Below, in pieces: positions 1 to 8,692 of a stretch of DNA of 64,000 nucleotides. Numbering within the stretch: the first letter of the stretch is position 1; every line of letters starts with the position of its first letter. This stretch comes from RECM01 sp047921215 (lineage in GTDB: Bacteria; Bacteroidota; Rhodothermia; Balneolales; Cyclonatronaceae). The stretch covers positions 1-64,000 of the forward strand of contig JBLRWO010000004.1 in the NCBI GenBank assembly GCA_047921215.1, given 5' to 3'. The notes under the pieces are model-generated. The model had not been told where the DNA came from, searched no databases, and saw only the letters and a program-made list of their open reading frames with translations. The translations under genes and the position numbers were made by a program.

Positions 1-125
1 GTCTGGGCCGAATCCGAATGGGCGGCTTCCAGGATCAATGAGAGTTTCCACAACAAGGAATCCACAGGGGAGACCCTCAGGGTGATGGCCCCTTCGAGTT
101 GGATGGGTGGGTGATCTTTTTTCAT
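1..125 (-). CDS. Possible 5' end of a hypothetical protein, cut by the window edge
   Basis: An ATG at 125 on the minus strand opens a frame that runs off the window with no stop (about 41 codons, beginning MKKDHPPIQLEG). I recognise no family. A second open frame exists on the plus strand (1 to a TGA at 112-114), so the strand is uncertain. I prefer the minus strand because it has a natural ATG directly after an AT-rich gene-free stretch. No clear ribosome-binding site is visible. Confidence 0.33.
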   Translation of the reverse strand, partial: MKKDHPPIQLEGAITLRVSPVDSLLWKLSLILEAAHSDSAQ

Positions 126-137
126 AGGGTTTATATG

Positions 138-273
138 TAATTTAAATTATGGCGATAAGAAAAGATATTAAACCCTGCTGATAGATGCTTAATAATATTA
201 TGCAGCTCGTACTAATCAGAATAGATAGATTATCCTGCCATTCTTTATTATTATATCGCCATATTTAAAATGA
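138..273. repeat. MITE-like AT-rich element with terminal inverted repeats
   Basis: About 20 bases at 138-157 are repeated in inverted orientation at 254-273. The core TATGGCGATA (148-157) is perfectly matched by TATCGCCATA (254-263), and an ATTTAAAT-type flank continues the match with small differences. The roughly 96 bases between are AT-rich and hold no gene. The size and arrangement resemble a miniature inverted-repeat element, but I see no convincing target-site duplication. It could also be a structured leader or a recombination site. Confidence 0.4.
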
Positions 274-357
274 CAATTTAGGATGCACTACACCTGAAGA
301 TGGATTTGATGGCCAGGAAAGATAGGCTACCATGTAAGTTGAATTAGGCTAAAAAAT

Positions 358-418
358 TGCTTGTTTCCACGGGGCCACGCACTTCGACTTCATCCTTCGT
401 CTTCGCTGCGCTCAGGAT
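358..418 (-). repeat. Dispersed intergenic repeat, copy A
   Basis: Read on the minus strand this contains the block GAAGTCGAAG followed by GCGTGGCCCCGTGG. It is shared with copies near 16977, 32101 and 40424. Here the GC-rich hairpin that follows the block in copies B and D is truncated. The gene-free stretch 126-568 therefore holds the MITE-like element, this repeat and a short TGTTCT tract. Confidence 0.5.
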
Positions 419-454
419 TGCGCTTTGTGTGACGAAACAGACCACTTCCAAATT

Positions 455-498
455 CTGTTGTTCTACTGTTCTATTGTTCTGTTGTTCTGTTGTTCTAT
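455..498 (+). repeat. Degenerate TTGTTCT short tandem repeat
   Basis: About six imperfect copies of a 6-8 base unit around TTGTTCT lie just upstream of the histidine kinase gene. Similar short TTGTTCT-rich tracts occur near 17131-17160 and, as a coding hexamer repeat, at 22775-22816. Confidence 0.6.
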
Positions 499-568
499 CT
501 CTCCCTCATTGCCGAATATGTTATATTGTCTTCCCAATCCTATAACTATTGTTCCCTGAGGTCACCTA

Positions 569-1891
569 ATGAATCTCAATTTCAGATCCTACCAGGTAAA
601 GTATGTGCTTGTTTTCATGCTGTTGCTGGTTGTAATCGGTTCGTTTATCTATAACCATCACCTGATCAATCAGATCAGGGTTAAGGAGCGCTCAAGTGTT
701 GAACTGTGGGCCAAAGCGATAGAGTACCAGAGCAGCGAACTCTACCCCGAAACCCGCCGGCGCCTTGACCTCATGAGGGAGGAGATCATGAGTGAACCGA
801 TGGTTGCCCCATCGCGCAAACAGCGCTGGTCCGACATCCTTGACCGTGCCGAATCCGATCTGGCCAATTCCGCTCTCGACTTTGTAGCCTCCGAGCTGAT
901 CATCAAAGACCGGTTTGAGATCCCCTCGCTTGTTGTCGATGAAGACGGACACATCCTGCATGCCCATAACATCCGCGAAAGTGAGCTTGATAACGACCTT
1001 ATCCGGAACCTGGCCATGGTAAATGAACCCATCCAGATTGTAATCGGCGACGAGAATATTCAGCAGCGCCAGTTTGTCTATTACGGGGAGAGTGGCATCA
1101 TCCGGGCACTGCGTTATTACCCCTATGTGCAGTTCGGATTGCTTACCCTGTTCCTGGGTATCGGTTATGCCAGCCTGTCGAGCATCAAGCGGAATGAGCA
1201 GTCGAAACTGTGGGTGGGCATGGCCAAAGAGTCGGCACATCAGCTTGGAACACCACTCTCAAGCCTGCTGGGCTGGATAGCCCTGCTCAAGGATGGAATC
1301 AATGACAGTGATATGCTCAAAATTACCCATGAGCTGGAAAAGGATGTTCAGCGCCTGCAGAGCATCGCCGAACGGTTCAACAAGATCGGTTCCTCGCCTG
1401 AGCTGAAACCCCAGCGGCTGGGTCCGGTGCTGGAAAGTGTGACGGAGTACATGGAACGCAGACTGCCGCAGGTGAGCAGCCATATCCGCTTCGAAAAGGA
1501 TATTGAAACATCGGCACGGGTCAACATGAATTCTGAGCTGCTGAGCTGGGCCGTTGAAAATCTGCTGAAAAATGCCATTGATGCCATTGAGCCCGAAAAG
1601 GGGGAGGCATCGGTGGGCATCCGTTCCAGAACAGAGGAAGACAGTGTGATCATCGACGTGGTCGACACGGGACGCGGTATCGAAAAGAAAAACTTCAGGG
1701 AGGTGTTCAACCCCGGTTTCAGCACCAAAAAAAGGGGATGGGGACTTGGTCTCAGCCTGAGCCGGAGAATTGTGATGGATTATCACCGGGGCGAGATTTT
1801 TGTTCACAAATCTGCACCGGGCAAAGGGACCACGTTCCGGATCATTCTTCCCCAGTCGTTCAACGGCGAAGGTATTGATCAGATGGTATAA
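569..1891 (+). CDS. Membrane sensor histidine kinase
   Basis: A 440-aa two-component sensor kinase, expected in the inner membrane. A first membrane helix spans about residues 11-28, a roughly 150-residue extracytoplasmic sensor follows, and a second helix lies near 184-205. The phosphoacceptor region reads AKESAHQLGTPLSSLLGW with His near residue 224. The ATPase domain has an N box (NLLKNAIDAI), a G1 box (DTGRGI) and a G2 box (GWGLGLSLSRRIV). There is no HAMP or PAS domain that I can see. No response regulator is adjacent: the neighbour is a convergent ECF sigma gene. So it is an orphan kinase here, and its signal is unknown. Confidence 0.9.
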   Translation: MNLNFRSYQVKYVLVFMLLLVVIGSFIYNHHLINQIRVKERSSVELWAKAIEYQSSELYPETRRRLDLMREEIMSEPMVAPSRKQRWSDILDRAESDLANSALDFVASELIIKDRFEIPSLVVDEDGHILHAHNIRESELDNDLIRNLAMVNEPIQIVIGDENIQQRQFVYYGESGIIRALRYYPYVQFGLLTLFLGIGYASLSSIKRNEQSKLWVGMAKESAHQLGTPLSSLLGWIALLKDGINDSDMLKITHELEKDVQRLQSIAERFNKIGSSPELKPQRLGPVLESVTEYMERRLPQVSSHIRFEKDIETSARVNMNSELLSWAVENLLKNAIDAIEPEKGEASVGIRSRTEEDSVIIDVVDTGRGIEKKNFREVFNPGFSTKKRGWGLGLSLSRRIVMDYHRGEIFVHKSAPGKGTTFRIILPQSFNGEGIDQMV

Positions 1892-1987
1892 GCGGCTGCG
1901 GTATCCCTGGCTGCAGCACTCCCGGCTGTAGTATCCGGGCTTACTGCGAGGCCTGTCACTGCTGCAGAAACAGTAGTTGCTGCAGAA

Positions 1988-2560
1988 TCAGTCTGTATAG
2001 CCCCGTTTGTCGGCGTACTCTAAAAGCTGGGCACGGAGCAGGTTTCTGCCCCGGTGCAGGCGGCTCCGGATGGTGCCGATGGGCACATCCAGCATGTTGG
2101 CAATCTCCTCGTAGGTAAACCCCTCTACATCACAAAGCAGAACAACGGTACGGAAATCCTCGGGGATTCGCTCCAGGGCCCGTGTAACATCGTCGTCGAG
2201 CAGCTGACCATACATGAGATCTTCCATGTCGGTGGTATTGCTCTGCTCGCTGCGCACCGTTTCGTAAAAAGTGGATATCTCATCGTAATCGACCTGGTGG
2301 GGCTGCTTCGATTTTTTCCGGTAATTGTTGATGTATGAGTTTTTCAGGATACGGAACAGCCAGGCCTTGGCATTGGTACCCTTTTCATAACTGTTGAAAA
2401 ACCGGAAGGCTTTCACAATCGTATCCTGAACCAGATCTTCAGCATCGTTGGGATCGGTGGTAAGGCGCAAGGCGAAATTATAGATAGCATCAAGATGGGG
2501 AAGCATCTCATCTTCGAAATCCTGCTGCTTTTTTATTTCCTCGCTTGTTAATTCTGGCAT
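1988..2560 (-). CDS. ECF-type RNA polymerase sigma factor
   Basis: A 190-aa sigma-70 family factor of the extracytoplasmic-function type. Region 2 lies at about residues 20-90 (AIYNFALRLTTDPNDAEDLV, then AWLFRILKNSYINNYRK). Region 4, a helix-turn-helix, lies at about 130-180 (LLCDVEGFTYEEIANMLDVP then GTIRSRLHRGR). Length is normal for the family. No anti-sigma gene is adjacent, so it is probably controlled by its own synthesis or by a distant anti-sigma. A TAAGTTTG sequence (2669-2676, minus strand) fits the Bacteroidota -7 consensus upstream, but I found no matching -33 box. Confidence 0.9.
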   Translation of the reverse strand: MPELTSEEIKKQQDFEDEMLPHLDAIYNFALRLTTDPNDAEDLVQDTIVKAFRFFNSYEKGTNAKAWLFRILKNSYINNYRKKSKQPHQVDYDEISTFYETVRSEQSNTTDMEDLMYGQLLDDDVTRALERIPEDFRTVVLLCDVEGFTYEEIANMLDVPIGTIRSRLHRGRNLLRAQLLEYADKRGYTD

Positions 2561-2845
2561 ATACGTAAATGTAGCTTGGCTGCCACCCTGAAGAACACTT
2601 GTTACTGGTTAATAGATGGATTGAATTGTATCGATCAGGATAAAATACTTTTTACATCCCAACTTAATCAAACTTAAAGGGTTGAAAAAATGAAAAATGG
2701 TAAAAAATCCGTAATACGGCCTAATAATTCAGAGATCTGCTTCATTCTGCCGTTATTGCCGCCTGTTGTGTTATAATGCTGAAAAAGATAGGTAAAAAAA
2801 CTTAGAACTTAAATGCAGTATTGTTGCAAACAGATCACGATTTGG

Positions 2846-3586
2846 TTAACCATCAAATAAAAACAGTACGAGAATTACATCATAAAGTGAATGGGTGCAT
2901 GCCGCTATGCCGAATCCCCTGAAAACCAGCAGCAGATTGAGGGCAAGCCCGAACAGAAACCTGAAAATGAAGGAAGGCCATTCAAAACCGTCGCCCATAG
3001 AACCGGTGTAGTGTACCGCACTGAACACCAGTGCTGCAAAAATTACCGAAACCGTTACCACCATTCTGCGATCAGCAAAAAAAAGCTCGCCGGTCTTGAT
3101 GAGACCATACACCAGAATGACCCGGAATACAAGTTCTTCGTAAAGACCGGCCCCGATGCTGAGGGCCAGCATCTGCAACCGTGTTACACCTGCTGTACCT
3201 GCGCCAGTGTCTGCTGCCTGAAACTGGAAGAGATAGCCTACAAAATTGGAGATGATCAGTGCCAGGATCAGTGCCCATACTACCGATTCAGCGGTCATCA
3301 GCAGAAAATATCTCGGGCGCCAGTCGATGTCACGCTTGCGTTCTTTATAAAAGATAAAAATGCCCAGCACCACCACCAGGATCACTGTGAACAGCAGTGT
3401 ATTGCCGGTGACATAAAACATCAGCTGCTTGATCCATATTTCGGCTCCCAGCCGTACCGGAATGCCGTCGGGCGGCTGGCTGATGATGATGAGCACCTCG
3501 TACAGAATGAGCAGCGGCAGGCTGATCAGATAACTGTAGGTAAGGCTGCTGCTGGTACGGTGATAATGCCTGAGGTCGCCGGTCAC
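2846..3586 (-). CDS. CPBP-family intramembrane metalloprotease
   Basis: A 246-aa polytopic membrane protein of the CPBP/Abi (Rce1-like) family, with about six to seven hydrophobic helices. The hallmark motifs are present in order: EELVFR (the EExxxR motif, about residue 145), FSAVHYTG (FxxxH) and a C-terminal THSLYD. The family comprises glutamate/histidine intramembrane proteases acting on prenylated proteins or bacteriocin-related substrates; the substrate here is unknown. It starts one base downstream of the stop of the LysM/RlpA gene, so the two are probably cotranscribed. Confidence 0.85.
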   Translation of the reverse strand: MTGDLRHYHRTSSSLTYSYLISLPLLILYEVLIIISQPPDGIPVRLGAEIWIKQLMFYVTGNTLLFTVILVVVLGIFIFYKERKRDIDWRPRYFLLMTAESVVWALILALIISNFVGYLFQFQAADTGAGTAGVTRLQMLALSIGAGLYEELVFRVILVYGLIKTGELFFADRRMVVTVSVIFAALVFSAVHYTGSMGDGFEWPSFIFRFLFGLALNLLLVFRGFGIAACTHSLYDVILVLFLFDG

Positions 3587-3587
3587 G

Positions 3588-4820
3588 CTACCGTTCCTGA
3601 ACGATTATGGCCGCCTGCCTGGAGGATCCGGCATAGTCGAGTGACCGGTATGCAGCAGCGGACAGGCGGATGCTGTCATCTACAATCCGGTCGTTGATCA
3701 TCACATAGATACCACGTCCGTTTTCAGGGTTCTGAACGAATACAACTGCTCCCAGGGGGAGTGTGGCATGGGCGGCCGTCAGGTGATCAGGGTTGTACAG
3801 TTCCCCGTTGGTGGTGGTGCGGCCTTTATGTGATTCACTGTACCGGGTAACCGGGGTTAGTTCGCTGTCGCCGGCATCAACCGACAACCGATATGGATTG
3901 TGCTGCCTCGAGGCCGGCGGTTCCAGTACTGTTACCGTAAGCCCGGGCCTGAGCCGGTCGGGATCAATTCCCGGATTGAGGGACTCAAAATCGAGACGGT
4001 CCATCCTGTAGCGCTCAAGCAGGTTCTGCAGATTATCGCCCCGTTCAACCGTATAGGTGGTAAACCGACCGTAGCCGGAGGCACTTTCAGATCCGATCGA
4101 TGCCGCCGTTGTTTCCGAGCGAACGAGAAGCTCCTGGCCCACATTGATCACATCCCCGCGAAGATTGTTCAGACTCCTCAACTCGTTAATAGTCATATTA
4201 TGGCGCGCTGCAATCCGGTACAGGGTGTCGCCGGGGCGTACGGTATAGTAGGCACTGCCATCTTTGCGTTCTATCACGAGCGAGCGCTCGCGGTCCTCAA
4301 CGGGTGGTATGGCAGGACGGGCCTCCGCAGGACGGCGTTCAGTTTCGGTTTCCCGCTGAACGGGCGGAACGGGTCTGACGGTATCTTCAGGCATCGGGGT
4401 TTCAGGTGTGTCACTACGCGACGGGATCATGAGTACCTGCCCGATACGCAACACATCCGACTGCAGGTTGTTCACCCGCCTGATCTCATCCACATCCAGC
4501 TGATAACGCCTCGATATGGCCATCAGGGTTTCGCCGGCCCGCACAGTATGGCGCAGCTGATCTCCCCCGGAAACCGGTGGTGCTGAACGTGATGGATCCG
4601 ATACAACAAGGCGCTGCCCGATAGTAATGGTATTGTTGCGGATGTTGTTCCACCTCCTCAGTTCGTCGACCGTGATGTTATACTCCCTGGAAATGCTGAA
4701 CAGGGTTTCACCTGCCCGAACCGTGTGGATACGGTCCTGGGTCTGGGCCTGTAACAGCACGGGAAGAAGAAGTGTGAAAAGGAGGATGAGAATGAGTTGC
4801 GGGGCCTTCATGATGGTCAT
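3588..4820 (-). CDS. LysM-repeat protein with C-terminal RlpA-like domain
   Basis: A 410-aa exported cell-wall protein. A signal peptide (about residues 1-25, ending LLQAQ) is followed by four LysM peptidoglycan-binding repeats near residues 31-75, 88-133, 190-233 and 253-297; each has a TVRAGETL/TVRPGDTL-type start. A double-psi barrel resembling RlpA fills about 320-410 (TTTNGELY, AAHATLPLGAVVFVQNPENG, MINDRIVDDSIRLS). RlpA proteins are septal lytic transglycosylases or peptidoglycan binders. The linker between LysM 2 and 3 is proline-rich. The gene is followed after one base by the CPBP protease gene. Wall binding is well supported; enzymatic activity is inferred. Confidence 0.85.
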   Translation of the reverse strand: MTIMKAPQLILILLFTLLLPVLLQAQTQDRIHTVRAGETLFSISREYNITVDELRRWNNIRNNTITIGQRLVVSDPSRSAPPVSGGDQLRHTVRAGETLMAISRRYQLDVDEIRRVNNLQSDVLRIGQVLMIPSRSDTPETPMPEDTVRPVPPVQRETETERRPAEARPAIPPVEDRERSLVIERKDGSAYYTVRPGDTLYRIAARHNMTINELRSLNNLRGDVINVGQELLVRSETTAASIGSESASGYGRFTTYTVERGDNLQNLLERYRMDRLDFESLNPGIDPDRLRPGLTVTVLEPPASRQHNPYRLSVDAGDSELTPVTRYSESHKGRTTTNGELYNPDHLTAAHATLPLGAVVFVQNPENGRGIYVMINDRIVDDSIRLSAAAYRSLDYAGSSRQAAIIVQER

Positions 4821-4962
4821 ATCAGGTGTTTAATCGTAGGCTTTGTTCAAAATATTAAAATGCAGCGGATCTTTCAGCATGGTATTGCCAGGTTGTAACG
4901 CTTGTCGAACAGGTTTGATTACATGCCGGATGCCGGAACACGTTGTTTCCGGCTGCATCAAC

Positions 4963-5283
4963 TTACATTTCGTTGCACTCCGATAGCGCTGTTTCCAGTT
5001 CCGACAGGGCGTGCAGTTCCCGGGCTTTGCGTGCAACTGAAATCCCCTTGTTATAGATTGCTTTTGCCTGGTTTACGTCGCCTGTAGCCTCATACAACTT
5101 TCCGAGATGGTAATACACGCCAACGTACGCCGGATCGGCGTCAAGAATGCTCCTGAACAGGTCTTCCGCTTTCCTGAAATCACCTTTTTTGATGTATTCA
5201 AGGGCCAGTGCAAACCGGGTGAAGTTGTCGGCCGGATCCTCCATGAGGAACGCTTTCAGTTGTTCGATCCTCGCATCACTCAT
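4963..5283 (-). CDS. Small TPR-repeat protein
   Basis: A 106-aa protein made of two to three tetratricopeptide repeats; the clearest are NFTRFALALEYIKKGDFRKA and YVGVYYHLGKLYEATGDVNQ. It has no signal peptide or membrane segment, so it should be a cytoplasmic scaffold for protein contacts. Its ATG overlaps the TGA of aroC by four bases, which implies translational coupling with chorismate synthase. The partner is unknown. Confidence 0.8.
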   Translation of the reverse strand: MSDARIEQLKAFLMEDPADNFTRFALALEYIKKGDFRKAEDLFRSILDADPAYVGVYYHLGKLYEATGDVNQAKAIYNKGISVARKARELHALSELETALSECNEM

Positions 5284-6464
5284 GACCGGGCGCGATTGTA
5301 GCGCTCACTGATTTCCGCAATCGAGTCCCCTCCGTATTTTTCGAGAAAGGCATTGGCGATTACCGGGGCGAGTACATTTTCGGCCACTACAACGGCCCTT
5401 GGAAGCGCGCAGACATCCGAGCGTTCGTAGCGGGTATCCACCTCTTTTTTGGTGTCGATATCAACCGTTTTGATGGGCGTGAGCATGGTGGGAATGGGTT
5501 TCATGATGCCCTGAATGATGATGGGCATCCCGGTGGAAACACCGCCTTCGATTCCGCCGGCCCGGTTGGTTTTGCGTCTGTAGGTGCTGCCATCCCACGA
5601 TATCTCATCGTGTACTTCATGCCCGCTGAGTTTGCCGGCCTCGAAACCAAGTCCGACCTGAGCACCTTTCATGGCCTGGGTACTCAGGATGGCCTGGGCC
5701 AGAAGCCCGTCGAGTTTGCGGTCCCAGTGTACGTAGCTGCCCAGTCCGGCCGGTACGCCGGTAATCACGATCTCATAGATTCCGCCCAGCGAGGATCCCT
5801 GCTTGCGTTTCTGCTTTATATGGTCGACCATCTGTTCTGTGAGCTGCGGATCAAGGCAACGCACTTCCGATTTGTCGGCTTCCCGGAACAGCGCTTCACC
5901 GCCGGCATCCACAAGAGCGGAAGAGGTTTCCCTTATGGAATCCCATCCGGAATATCCGATATTGCCCAGCTGAACGACATGTCCGCCGATTTCTATGCCG
6001 AAATGGCTGAGAAAATCGCGGGCAATGGCGCAACAGGCAACACGCATGGCGGTTTCGCGGGCCGACGAACGTTCAATTACGGGGCGTACATCATTAAATC
6101 GGTATTTCTGTACCCCGATCAGATCGGCATGTCCCGGCCTGGGAATAGTAATGCGCTCAACAGCCTCATCCACCGGCACTGCCGACATAACCACCGGCCA
6201 GTTGTCTGCATCTTTTTGAAAGGCTCTGTTGGCCAGGCTCATCGATATCGGACTGCCCATCGTGAGACCGTGCCGGATTCCCGATGTGATGGTCACCATG
6301 TCTTTTTCGAATGCCATGCGTCCACCGCGGCCGTATCCTTCCTGCCTGCGGGCAAGATGCAGGGATATGGACTCGGCCGATACCGGCAATCCCGCCGGAA
6401 CCCCTTCAACAATTCCTGTGAGGGCCGGCCCGTGGGATTCACCCGCTGTTAAATATCGGATCAT
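5280..6464 (-). CDS. aroC: Chorismate synthase
   Basis: A 394-aa enzyme converting 5-enolpyruvylshikimate 3-phosphate to chorismate with reduced FMN, the last step of the shikimate pathway. The family signatures are visible: YLTAGESHGPALTGIVEGVP at the N-terminus, RPGHADLIGVQKY near residue 110, SSARETAMRVACCAIARDFL near 134 and AGGIEGGVSTGMPI near 300. Length is normal for the bacterial bifunctional type. It is the first gene of a pair with the TPR gene (four-base overlap). The leader upstream (6465-6862) is gene-free and repeat-bearing. Confidence 0.97.
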   Translation of the reverse strand: MIRYLTAGESHGPALTGIVEGVPAGLPVSAESISLHLARRQEGYGRGGRMAFEKDMVTITSGIRHGLTMGSPISMSLANRAFQKDADNWPVVMSAVPVDEAVERITIPRPGHADLIGVQKYRFNDVRPVIERSSARETAMRVACCAIARDFLSHFGIEIGGHVVQLGNIGYSGWDSIRETSSALVDAGGEALFREADKSEVRCLDPQLTEQMVDHIKQKRKQGSSLGGIYEIVITGVPAGLGSYVHWDRKLDGLLAQAILSTQAMKGAQVGLGFEAGKLSGHEVHDEISWDGSTYRRKTNRAGGIEGGVSTGMPIIIQGIMKPIPTMLTPIKTVDIDTKKEVDTRYERSDVCALPRAVVVAENVLAPVIANAFLEKYGGDSIAEISERYNRARS

Positions 6465-6545
6465 GTATTCCTGTAACTGATACGTTTATTTTCGTTTTTA
6501 TTAATCTGAAGTCAAAATAAGGCATTTGCTGCCAAATAGCCGAAA

Positions 6546-6633
6546 TTTCAAAACCCGTTTCAAAACCCGTTTCAAAACCAGGAAAGAAGCCAGGAAAGAA
6601 GCCAGAAAAGGAGCCCGGAATGGAGCCCGGAAA
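6546..6633. repeat. Degenerate 12-bp minisatellite
   Basis: About seven imperfect units of roughly 12 bases stand in a row, drifting from TTTCAAAACCCG (two perfect copies) through AAAGAAGCCAGG to AATGGAGCCCGG. It lies in the gene-free stretch 6465-6862 between aroC and the porQ-like gene. No ORF covers it. Confidence 0.7.
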
Positions 6634-6744
6634 TGTGTCTGAACTCAGGATAACGGTCCGGATACATAAAGTCGTTCCGGCGCAGGTAGTAAATTCAATC
6701 TTTTACGATAAAAAATATCCCGAAGACCGTGTCAAAAAGCTAAG

Positions 6745-6832
6745 TGTCCAAAGTCTGAAACCCAATACCCAACGTCCAATCTCCAATTTCTGATGTCTGA
6801 TGCCCGACGTCTGATCTCCAAAATCCCAAAAA
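6745..6832. repeat. Low-complexity tract of TCCAA/CTGATGTC-type units
   Basis: A run of degenerate 7-10 base units (CCAACGTCCAATCTCCAATT, then CTGATGTCTGATGCCCGACG). It has the same style as the tract at 14791-14900, which also mixes CCGAC and GTCTGATGTCC units. It is non-coding, just downstream of the porQ-like gene. Confidence 0.55.
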
Positions 6833-6862
6833 CACCAGACCCGGCCCCCGCTTCACAAACTG

Positions 6863-7870
6863 CTAAAGCGCCGCAGTAATGCCGATCCGGGTTACACCGC
6901 CAAGGTCGCTGAACGAGTTACGGCTTACATCAAAAGTGATACTTTTGTACCGGATTCCAAGCCCGTAACTGAAACCGGACGTATCGAGACGGCTTCGGCT
7001 CTTCAGTTCGGCATTTTGAAGATGGTTGTAACCGAGCCTCAGATTTACGTTTTCCGAAAACAGGAATTCACCGCCAATCGTGGTATGCCTCATGAATGTG
7101 CCGAAAAACCCCGGCTTCTCTTCGTCGTTGGCATTGGGGATTTCCCACCGGGTGAGGTTGTGGAAGGTGAGCGACAGGCGCAGGGGCAGGTTCTCCAGCC
7201 GGCGGGTAAAACCGGCCCGTAGATCGAATGGCAGTGGCTCTCGTACTTCGTCAAACTCGGTAATCTGCCGGCCAAGATGCTGAAGTGTGAGTCCGGCCGT
7301 ATTGAAACCGTCGGGTGAACTCCAGTAAGCACCTGCACTGAGTGCAATGGCAGCGGAGCTGTAGGCTGCGTAGGATGACCGGATGAAATGGATGGCGGCT
7401 CCGGCACGTAACCCGGTCATCATCTCCCGGCTGAGACCGGCCGTAAGGGCAAAATCGTAGGCGTTGAATTCAGAAAGGACTGCACCCTGTTCATCGGTTT
7501 CCTCGAAACTCCCGTAACTCATATAACGGATGCCGGCACCAAGGGTGCCAATGCCGTCGATATGCCAGGCGCCGCTGGTGAAATACATGTTCACATCATG
7601 GATCATGTTGATGTAGGAGGCCGAAAAAGTGCTGTGATCGCCCGCATTGAGATAGGCGGGATTATCGAAAAACTGGGAAATTCCCGAGGCAGGATGTGAT
7701 ACGGAATAACTGCCAAGAGCTGCAGTTCGGGGTGAGGAGGGGACATCCAGAAATCTGAACACGGTTTTTGTGCCCGACTGGGCGTATACCATTCCCGCGG
7801 GAATCATACAGAACCCGATCAGAACCAGAAATGAAGCCCGAATGAGGGATGTTTTTTTTAATTTGATCAC
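6863..7870 (-). CDS. porQ: PorQ-like type IX secretion system protein
   Basis: A beta-barrel-type outer-membrane protein of the PorV/PorQ family, part of the type IX secretion system that exports cargo with C-terminal sorting domains. After a signal peptide (LIRASFLVLIGFCMIPAGMV, then YAQS), the mature protein begins with FRFLDVPSSPRTAALGSYSV, the family hallmark. The remainder is amphipathic strands. I chose the GTG at 7870 because it gives a clean signal peptide (335 aa). A TTG at 7936 would add 22 residues without an export logic. A TATATTTG -7 box ends only four bases before that GTG, so the mRNA might be nearly leaderless. T9SS cargo genes are present at 37280 and 61022. Confidence 0.8.
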   Translation of the reverse strand: MIKLKKTSLIRASFLVLIGFCMIPAGMVYAQSGTKTVFRFLDVPSSPRTAALGSYSVSHPASGISQFFDNPAYLNAGDHSTFSASYINMIHDVNMYFTSGAWHIDGIGTLGAGIRYMSYGSFEETDEQGAVLSEFNAYDFALTAGLSREMMTGLRAGAAIHFIRSSYAAYSSAAIALSAGAYWSSPDGFNTAGLTLQHLGRQITEFDEVREPLPFDLRAGFTRRLENLPLRLSLTFHNLTRWEIPNANDEEKPGFFGTFMRHTTIGGEFLFSENVNLRLGYNHLQNAELKSRSRLDTSGFSYGLGIRYKSITFDVSRNSFSDLGGVTRIGITAAL

Positions 7871-7944
7871 GAACCAAATATAACTGAAATTTAGGCACCT
7901 GAAAAAACATTCACGAATGTGTAACGTACCACTCAAACAGGCCT

Positions 7945-8682
7945 ATGGACATTTTTATTGATCTCGGTCGCTATACCCGGCTTCTCTATGAGGCGATCCG
8001 CTCTGCTACCGAGTACAGAACCTACTGGAAAAACCTCATTTCGGAGATGGTAAAAACGGGGTTTGATTCACTTCCCATCGTAATGCTGGCCGGAACCTTT
8101 ACCGGTGCGGTACTTACCATACAGACGGCATATCAGCTTACATCGCCCCTTATTCCCAGATCGACGATCGGGGCAATCGTGTCGCAATCGACCATTATTG
8201 AGCTTGCAGCTGTTATCAGCGGCCTGGTACTTGCCGGCCGGGTTGGAGCGCGAATCGCGACAGAGCTCGGAACCATGCGCGTATCGGAACAGATCGATGC
8301 CATCGAATCAATGGGATTTAATTCCATATCTTTCCTGGTAGTGCCCCGGGTGTTGTCCGGAATTCTGATGTTTCCCGTTCTCTATGTGGCAGCTGCCACA
8401 TTGGGGGTAATGGGTGGCCTGCTGGCCGGTATCATGTCGGGAACCGTTCCCATTGCCGACTTTATGAAGGGAGCAAGAGAGTATTTCTTCGCGTGGGACA
8501 TTGTGTTCGGGCTGATTAAATCGATCGTGTTTGGTTTTATCATTACATCCGTATCATGCTATAAAGGTTTTTATGCTTCCGGCGGAGCGGAGGGTGTGGG
8601 AAACGCTACTACAAATGCTGCGGTTTTAAGTTGTATATATGTACTTTTGGCAGATCTCGCACTGGCTGCCCTGTTGCTTTAA
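7945..8682 (+). CDS. mlaE: MlaE-type ABC transporter permease
   Basis: A 245-aa inner-membrane permease of the MlaE/YrbE family, which moves phospholipid between inner and outer membranes. Five to six hydrophobic segments are evident. The family core reads GTFTGAVLTIQTAYQL followed by LAGRVGARIATELGTMRVSE and EQIDAIESMGFN. It starts an operon with the ATPase (10-base gap) and the MCE-domain protein. It is divergent from the porQ-like gene, so the short region between carries both promoters. Confidence 0.93.
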   Translation: MDIFIDLGRYTRLLYEAIRSATEYRTYWKNLISEMVKTGFDSLPIVMLAGTFTGAVLTIQTAYQLTSPLIPRSTIGAIVSQSTIIELAAVISGLVLAGRVGARIATELGTMRVSEQIDAIESMGFNSISFLVVPRVLSGILMFPVLYVAAATLGVMGGLLAGIMSGTVPIADFMKGAREYFFAWDIVFGLIKSIVFGFIITSVSCYKGFYASGGAEGVGNATTNAAVLSCIYVLLADLALAALLL

Positions 8683-8692
8683 TTGTTACGAA

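Noticed and set aside
357..545. 62-aa plus-strand ORF
   Set aside because: It is made of repeat copy A and the TTGTTCT tract and is not protein-like.
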